In this document: positions 60,501 to 64,000 of the stretch, piece by piece
Layout: each line of letters opens with the position of its first letter
How positions within the stretch are numbered: position 1 is the first letter of the stretch
NCBI GenBank assembly: GCA_951217055.1
Contig: OX578277.1
Location: 66,930,388-66,994,387 of the forward strand
Source of the DNA: Gerris lacustris
Lineage: Eukaryota; Arthropoda; Insecta; Hemiptera; Gerridae
Length of the DNA stretch: 64,000 bases
Reading direction: 5' to 3'
Notes under the pieces: model-generated
Told to the model about the DNA's origin: nothing
What the model saw: the letters and a program-made list of their open reading frames with translations, nothing else
Databases searched by the model: none
Position numbers and translations under genes: made by a program

Positions 60501-61272
60501 GAAACATGAAACGAATTTGGGATTAGTAATCACACTATCTCAAAATGAAGCGTATGTAGTTAAAAATTATTTTTAAATCCAGGTTTTATTAATCTTGGGG
60601 TAAATCTTGTCCACCTGATTGTAGGGAAGGGCTTTTTTTGCTATGTTATTATTTCATACTTGAGGTTCCGTTCTCCACCTCAATTATTAAAGTGAATGAG
60701 CAGCCTGATATCTGCAAAAGGTGATGTGAGTGCAAAAGGTGAGCAGATTTTCGTGATAAGTGAATCGAGAGGACTTTAGTAACCATTTATAATAATCACC
60801 AGTTATGGATTTTAGAAACTTTGGTTGGGAGCCAAAGGAAAATATGTTTTTTGTAAATAATGTTTGTATGGTATTCGTACATATTAAATTGATTCGTTAA
60901 TCGTCGAATTACGAATCTATATTTTAATATGCCAGAAGTCGAATCAGCTCTAAAGTTTAGAACTGACATGTTTAGAATCTAAACAAGGCCTCATGGACAC
61001 ATGCGCATTTAACTAATCCTGAACTGGTCTAGAACCGTTCTTGAATTACCTGTTAGAGCAAACCTCTTGTCACCTTCCTTAATAATAAGATGTTAAGATG
61101 ATAATAACTTACAAGCAGCGTAGAGAGCAAGCGTTGAGAGCAGAAGGAACGAGAGAAGAAAGGCAGTGACACAACAACACGGCCTGTACTGATTGCTTAG
61201 TTTTCGTGTAAACCTGATGTCACTGTCCGATGACACTATAGAGCACGGTGTGTCCGACCGACCCAGCGACAT
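43003..61272 (-). CDS. Corin: Corin-like type II membrane mosaic protein with inactive trypsin domain
   Basis: Thirteen coding exons join to 2214 bases, 737 residues plus stop: 61113-61272, 54411-54627, 51946-52099, 50421-50626, 49318-49538, 48369-48563, 47249-47323, 46179-46314, 45877-46022, 45014-45185, 43892-44127, 43287-43405, 43003-43179. All introns are GT-AG and every phase fits. Domain order: cytosolic tail 1-32, membrane segment about 33-53, SEA-like about 54-177, Frizzled CRD about 205-316, LDLa region 320-384, linker 385-409, SRCR 410-503, trypsin-like 504-737. That is the layout of corin, the membrane protease that processes natriuretic peptides in vertebrates. Here His57 is Ser557, Asp102 falls at Thr600 and Ser195 is Ala684. 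The activation site reads R-GVDG instead of R-IVGG, so I infer a non-catalytic receptor or scaffold role. The start ATG directly follows a CAG acceptor-like site, so a noncoding first exon upstream is likely. Confidence 0.9.
43287..43405 (-). CDS. Corin-like exon 12: protease-like domain
   Basis: LQRVELRLSDMEQCANISIT, then NSICTDSHYNNQDCM, corresponding to the strand and loop before the catalytic serine. Phase 1 in, phase 0 out. Confidence 0.9.
43892..44127 (-). CDS. Corin-like exon 11: protease-like domain, middle
   Basis: RLGSTSPWQQERYIVGMVKS, then EGSTVVLLKL where active trypsins have a D-I-A-L-L-K-L block, then IRPTCLP and CNTLGW. The catalytic aspartate is absent. Phase 2 in, phase 1 out. 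Confidence 0.92.
45014..45185 (-). CDS. Corin-like exon 10: protease-like domain, N-terminal lobe
   Basis: ECGISTVSNRRGVDG, then GDWPWHVALFKSGTHLCDAT and WVVSTASCFQG. Trypsins have WVVTAAHCF here, so the catalytic histidine is replaced by serine. Phase 1 in, phase 2 out. Confidence 0.93.
45877..46022 (-). CDS. Corin-like exon 9: SRCR domain, second half
   Basis: Ends FIPSKCQNKQVLSIHCDEP, the final cysteine pair of a degenerate SRCR domain. Phase 2 in, phase 1 out. Confidence 0.85.
46179..46314 (-). CDS. Corin-like exon 8: SRCR domain, first half
   Basis: NVVFLEKGEKGKLCADNVN, then ASSLCRTLAF. It matches the SRCR pattern G.LC.D.....A..+CR.L.F. Phase 1 in, phase 2 out. Confidence 0.85.
47249..47323 (-). 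CDS. Corin-like exon 7: linker
   Basis: Short 25-codon exon encoding LDPEMESETTPSRSVQAKHY with no domain. Included because both splice sites and both phases (1 and 1) fit between its neighbours. Confidence 0.75.
47324..48368. other. Intron 6 of the corin-like gene
   Basis: About 1 kb with a T-run near 47575-47590. No second gene or element recognised. The shorter introns between exons 7 and 13 also hold nothing identifiable. Confidence 0.5.
48369..48563 (-). CDS. Corin-like exon 6: LDL-receptor class A repeats
   Basis: One full repeat with six cysteines and the calcium-binding end CDGHPDCSDGSDERAC, preceded by a shorter repeat ending CDGTADCADLSDETSC that lacks a full cysteine set. Vertebrate corin has more LDLa repeats. 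Phase 1 in and out. Confidence 0.92.
48564..49317. other. Intron 5 of the corin-like gene
   Basis: AT-rich. It contains a diverged inverted pair around 49055-49102 and 49255-49290, in which 'ccaaaacctcgtaactgcaa' pairs with 'ttacgaggttttgg'. No gene recognised. Confidence 0.45.
49318..49538 (-). CDS. Corin-like exon 5: Frizzled CRD, second half
   Basis: SECYRMTYDYICHILQPPCS, then ILPCRSFCKEFWNGCGQRIP and CSNLPEY. The cysteine spacing C..C..PC......PCR..C....C matches Frizzled and corin CRDs. Phase 2 in, phase 1 out. Confidence 0.92.
49689..49923. mobile_element. hAT-type MITE in intron 4
   Basis: Ends CAGGGGCGGATGGGGAG and CTCCCCCATCTGTCCCTG are inverted with a few differences. The 8-base duplications CCAAAGGC (49681-49688) and CCAAAGGT (49924-49931) differ only in the last base. 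Length 235 bp, no coding capacity. Its interior carries 'gatatgagaaagttttgttc', resembling the end of repeat family A. Confidence 0.75.
49932..50420. other. Rest of intron 4
   Basis: Purine-rich sequence with a 'ggttggggagctggactct' direct repeat at about 49930-49968. I could not match it to a protein or known element. Confidence 0.4.
50421..50626 (-). CDS. Corin-like exon 4: Frizzled CRD, first half
   Basis: TCNSMELTYCSGALLSNTTS, then YPNLVGHYNVEQVLDQV. This contains the first CRD cysteines and the signature YPN..GH. Phase 0 in, phase 2 out. Confidence 0.92.
50930..51250 (-). repeat. tRNA-like SINE-type repeat, intron 3, copy 1
   Basis: On the minus strand it contains a degenerate B-box region (GGGTTCAATATCC near 51068-51080) and shares 'aacaatttatcaaaatttac' and flanking blocks with the copy at 57280-57480. 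Confidence 0.45.
51251..51945. other. Rest of intron 3
   Basis: Contains an exceptionally long T-run at 51513-51545 and a G-run at 51789-51799. No gene. Confidence 0.5.
51946..52099 (-). CDS. Corin-like exon 3: SEA-like domain, second part
   Basis: VIVHFSARFSQRR followed by SSEDLIRVLSRE, the typical strand and helix of the second half of a SEA domain. No GSVVV-type self-cleavage site is seen. Acceptor TTTTTAG, donor GTGTGT, phase 0. Confidence 0.85.
52440..52675 (-). repeat. Dispersed repeat family A, copy 3, intron 2
   Basis: On the minus strand it repeats the 'gatttacacga' and 'gtagacgcgtggag' blocks, 'gggccgatttcgatc' and 'cataccccgaggcgaaattg', in the same order as the copies at 17661 and 18241. 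Confidence 0.65.
52676..53547. other. Intron 2, part
   Basis: AT-rich, nothing recognised. Confidence 0.45.
53556..53796. mobile_element. GGYACT-family DNA transposon, copy 2, intron 2
   Basis: The 8-bp duplication TTAAAAGT (53548-53555 and 53797-53804) flanks ends GGCACTTCTTTAGATTGTTA and the inverted GGTACTTGTTTAGATTGTTA. Length 241 bp. It shares the terminal GGYACT...TTTAG and an 'acattcctttgtccc' interior block with the elements at 8642-9920 and 57749-57960. Confidence 0.85.
53805..54410. other. Intron 2, remainder
   Basis: AT-rich, nothing recognised. Confidence 0.45.
54411..54627 (-). CDS. Corin-like exon 2: SEA-like domain, first part
   Basis: Encodes VFLGVLRISSGETFRPEL, then a TELFRVKAREYREGLNLW block. 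This fits the opening strand and helix of SEA domains in membrane-bound serine proteases. Acceptor TTTCAG, donor GTCAGT, phase 2. Confidence 0.85.
54628..57189. other. Intron 1, right part of the transcribed order
   Basis: AT-rich sequence, no gene or structured repeat recognised. Confidence 0.45.
57190..57715 (-). repeat. Dispersed repeat family A, copy 4, with a tRNA-like B box
   Basis: On the minus strand it opens with 'agagaaagtattgtgatagc', continues with 'gatttacacgttttgaggtc', 'ctgtctgtctgtcgtctg' and 'gcagacgcctggagcctaaa', and ends with 'ctgagttgtctcagaccgat'. Between the middle and end blocks lies a tRNA-like segment with a perfect B box GGTTCGATTCC (minus strand, 57375-57385). That segment is shared with the repeat at 50930-51250. 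Confidence 0.65.
57375..57385 (-). promoter_or_regulatory. RNA polymerase III B-box-like site
   Basis: GGTTCGATTCC matches the tRNA internal promoter B box. No A box at the usual distance was confirmed and no cloverleaf could be closed, so this is a SINE-type relic rather than a tRNA gene. Confidence 0.5.
57749..57960. mobile_element. GGYACT-family DNA transposon, copy 3, intron 1
   Basis: The 8-bp duplication ATTAGTAA (57741-57748 and 57961-57968) flanks ends GGCACTTTTATAGAAAAGGG and the inverted GGTACTCTTATAGAAAAGGG. The TIRs continue for about 30 bases. The interior has 'aagtgtgatattcctttgtc', also found near 9590 in the nested copy. Length 212 bp. Confidence 0.87.
57993..60008. mobile_element. 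Large foldback element, ~440-bp arms, intron 1
   Basis: Ends TAGTCCAGGAGCCAGGT and ACCTGGCTCCTGGACTA are inverted. The arms (about 57993-58435 and 59572-60008) match with scattered differences. The 1.1-kb centre contains a reversed piece of the Helitron-type unit (58470-58610) and long C and G runs (58477-58488, 59523-59540). It also has a smaller piece ending 'cctggactatt' at 59390. The same terminus TAGTCCAGGAG bounds the element at 35717-36295. No transposase was recognised. Open frames in the arms mirror each other and are not genes. Confidence 0.82.
58470..58610 (-). repeat. Helitron-type unit fragment inside the foldback element
   Basis: The minus strand carries 'ttaagag', 'aatgtcgttgga' and the 'ggggtacaaaagtcaaaata' block that recurs three times in the Helitron-type element at 25486-26625. 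Confidence 0.6.
60009..61112. other. Intron 1, part next to exon 1
   Basis: AT-rich, nothing recognised beyond the exon 1 donor at 61111-61112. Confidence 0.45.
61113..61272 (-). CDS. Corin-like exon 1: cytosolic tail and signal anchor
   Basis: Begins MSLGRSDTPCS, serine- and aspartate-rich, then basic 'RFTRKLSNQYRP', a CCC cluster (possible palmitoylation, residues 32-34) and a hydrophobic segment AFLLSFLLLSTLALYAA. A positive charge before the membrane segment predicts an inside N-terminus. Donor GTAAGT, phase 1. Confidence 0.88.
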
Positions 61273-64000
61273 CTGTGAAACAGACAAACAAAAACAATTT
61301 AAATGAAAGTTTATTCATGTTTTGATGGATAATGGGATTTCATATCAAAATAGAAGAAATTAGAGAAATATTTAAGCCTCACCTCTAGCATCAACCACTT
61401 CAGTTCACGAATGCGATTACAAAAATTAGTATGGATTAGGTCATTCACATTAAGTTTATCACATTAATAATTCATATTATTGGACAAGTCTACTGATTCT
61501 GGTTTAATTATGTACGTCAAAAATAAAAATATTTTAAAAGTATCACGCTTTTGGTATTTCTTAAGAGGTTTCGATGCCTTCGGACAGTAAAACGATCTAT
61601 CACAATAACGTATTATTTTCTACTTCGTATGTGTAATGACTAAATTGCTGAATTATCCAATTGAACATATATATGTATTCTTAAATAAAATGTATAACTT
61701 ATCCGCTATATCTTTATAATCTATAATATTTACTACTGAGTTCAAACATACACATAATTGAACTACTTTCACAATAGATATTTATCTATTTAGTTTCTAT
61801 CTGTTTTAGTTTTGTAATACAGAGCAGTAATATATTTATATTTTGTTATTAATTGTACAAGTAGGTACGATTAAAACTCAAATTTATGCTTGTGGCAGAT
61901 TTAACTTTTTTAACTTATAAATGTGTAAAGAAACAGATACTTTGAGTTAAAACTGTGTTGAAACGTACATTGACGTATTAAGTGTAGCAAGCAAGTATCG
62001 ATATAATCAGTGAGAATTATAATGCTTTTTGCTAACCAGACATAAAAATACAAACATGTAACTGTAATTTGTCGTGAATAATAAATTCTTCTTGATCTAG
62101 TTAATTAAAGGAGGCTTTTGTTAGTTAATATTAAATTAAATGGCTTGGACGAATACTTGTAACACTGCTATACGAACGCTGCGATTGGAGATGTTCAAGC
62201 TAAATGCCTGGAACTGGTTAAAAACACTTCCCATAATATGCAATATCTTCCTGGTTTCAGAAAAAACTTGACGGAGAGAAACTAAGTTGATTTGTCTGTA
62301 ATAGACTAGTTCAAAAGAAAATAATATTCCATTTCGAGATTAAAGCTTAAATAAAAAGAGATATTCTCGCGCTTTGAATGAAGTACTTAGACAGATGAAA
62401 ATGTTCTTTTGTGTAATTTATACGTTTTTCTCCCATTCGCTTAAGTTTAAAAGGTAGTAAAATAATTTGTGTAAACCAAAACTGAAACAACTATAGAGTA
62501 ATGTAAGTATTTTTAATAGGACATAAGCCATTTCATTAAAAACTATTAAAAAACATTTCATGCAGAAACTGATCATATGTAACCTCTTTATTAATGACGC
62601 GAAAATACTTCAGGAGTCTGTAGATATCAAATGGTAATAATATCAACTGCAATTACTTGCAAATGTTTAGTACAAATTGGATTATAATTGAGAACTAATT
62701 GAAGTTGTTAAAATTTATTTTTTGTTCACCAATAAACACATTAGTTATGCAATTATTGGTTGTTGATTTGATTTAGTAAAATAAATCTTTCGAATAAAAG
62801 AACCATTTTATTTAAGAATTAAATTATTCATAATTCTTCCTGAAAACTACTTCCATTTTGTGACTGATTGACTGACAACAGAACTGTAGATGCAAAAGAA
62901 TATAACCTCTGCTTTTCTCGAAAAGTTAACGTTTAAAAATGTATCTCTAGTATTCAGAATCAATTACTAATTAAGTATTTTCCCAATTATATTGGATCCA
63001 TAGATGGCATCTAGATATTCTCACTTAGTCAAAGAATTTTAATGTTTTTTGTCCGTTGTTGAAAAGCCAATCAAATTAACCCACTCCTTAGCGATGCACG
63101 GGATTTCAGTGAATTAATTATATGTATAAATGATCAAACTTTGTTGGGCATTAGCCGTTCTAAAAAATGACAATGTTTAAATTTTGATGGTGAAAATTTC
63201 GTGTTTCAATTGAAGGGTAACAATTATGTTGAAGGCATTTTTACTTAGCCTCGAGAATGAGTGAGTAAAATAAGAAAACAAGCTAACGTGTTAAAAAGTA
63301 CTTTATTTTTTACTAAACAAAACTTCTTGAAATTTTGACACAATGACCCATCTCTGGAAAAAAACAAATTGTGAAGAATAAATAAATTGACTCGTTTATA
63401 CGCATGCATCCGCTTAGAAATACATATAGGCAATGATAATAATAAAATTATATTCAGTCTCATAATAATGTCTAATTCAGACTCAAAATATACAGTCAGC
63501 AGTGGATTACAGGAAATAAAATATAGCCTTGTATAATCAACTGCTTAGAAACCTGAAACAGAATATGGAATGGTTCTTTCTCCCCAGTAGAGGTAGAGAA
63601 CTTCCAAGGATTAAGTTACTTTATTGTAACAAGTGAAGGAGGTTGCAATAGTTAAAGATTCAATCAGAGATCAATTGATTAGAATCAAATAAAAGTAAAG
63701 GTACAAGTGTGGTGCATAGTATTTGCCTCTAGAATTCGATATTCGGTTTAGACCTCTCTAAAAAACCGCAAGGATAACGTGAGAAAGGTCGCTAGTATAT
63801 ATGTTCATACTCAATGTGAGGGTGCTTAAGCGAACTAACAAATACACGCGATTTTAATCTTAGCTCATGTCAGCTGGTGTTTAAGAAAAAAGAAAAATAA
63901 AAGGGGTTTTCCGTCTAGAATTAGTAGTTGTATATAAGCAAAGAAAAATTGCTAGTTCAAGAGAAGTGGGGCAAGGAACTTGGCTTCACCAAGAAACCAA
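61273..64000. other. Upstream region of the corin-like gene
   Basis: A pyrimidine-rich CAG acceptor-like site abuts the start ATG (plus-strand 61273-61290), so this stretch probably begins as an intron in the 5' UTR. The promoter and first exon are not identifiable. No other gene recognised. Confidence 0.45.

Overview
The window is AT-rich, intron-bearing animal DNA, almost certainly from an insect. The evidence is the half-tRNA-primed copia-class element, the pickpocket (DEG/ENaC)-like fragment, and the gene structure: GT-AG introns of roughly 80 bp to 6.5 kb, with long repeat-filled spacers. The order is not resolvable from sequence alone; a hemipteran-type genome is only a guess.

Three host genes can be supported. 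DAD1, an oligosaccharyltransferase subunit (minus, 33189-33527), and phosphatidylinositol synthase (plus, 34110-34748) are intact, intronless in their coding parts, and lie head to head about 580 bp apart. On the minus strand from 61272 down to 43003 I assembled a 13-exon, 737-residue type II membrane mosaic protein of the corin class: cytosolic tail, TM, SEA-like, Frizzled CRD, LDLa, SRCR, trypsin-like domain. Every splice phase agrees. All three catalytic triad positions and the activation site are lost, so it reads as a pseudoprotease.

The left 32 kb is a transposon landscape. A 5-kb copia-class LTR retrotransposon (7599-12617) has a TAAAG target duplication and LTRs of 155/143 bp. A 1279-bp DNA transposon sits precisely in its gag. 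Most of its reverse transcriptase and RNase H is replaced by a fragment resembling the C-terminal half of a DEG/ENaC channel. Further right are hAT elements with 8-bp target duplications (18388-19325, 20003-21464; another at 49689-49923), a Helitron helicase relic (21943-22390), a Helitron-type element with both ends (25486-26625), a Tigger/pogo MITE (28252-28587) and a pogo transposase C-terminal relic (29729-30165).

The nested transposon in copia gag belongs to a small family (ends GGYACT, 8-bp duplications) with two more copies inside the corin-like gene's introns (53556-53796, 57749-57960). Two long foldback elements share the terminus TAGTCCAGGAG (35717-36295 and 57993-60008). Two inverted-repeat elements (2801-3812, 15901-16410) carry hairpins ending in CGAAACGT that recall hammerhead ribozyme cores. 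I see no CRISPR array, operon or bacterial feature.
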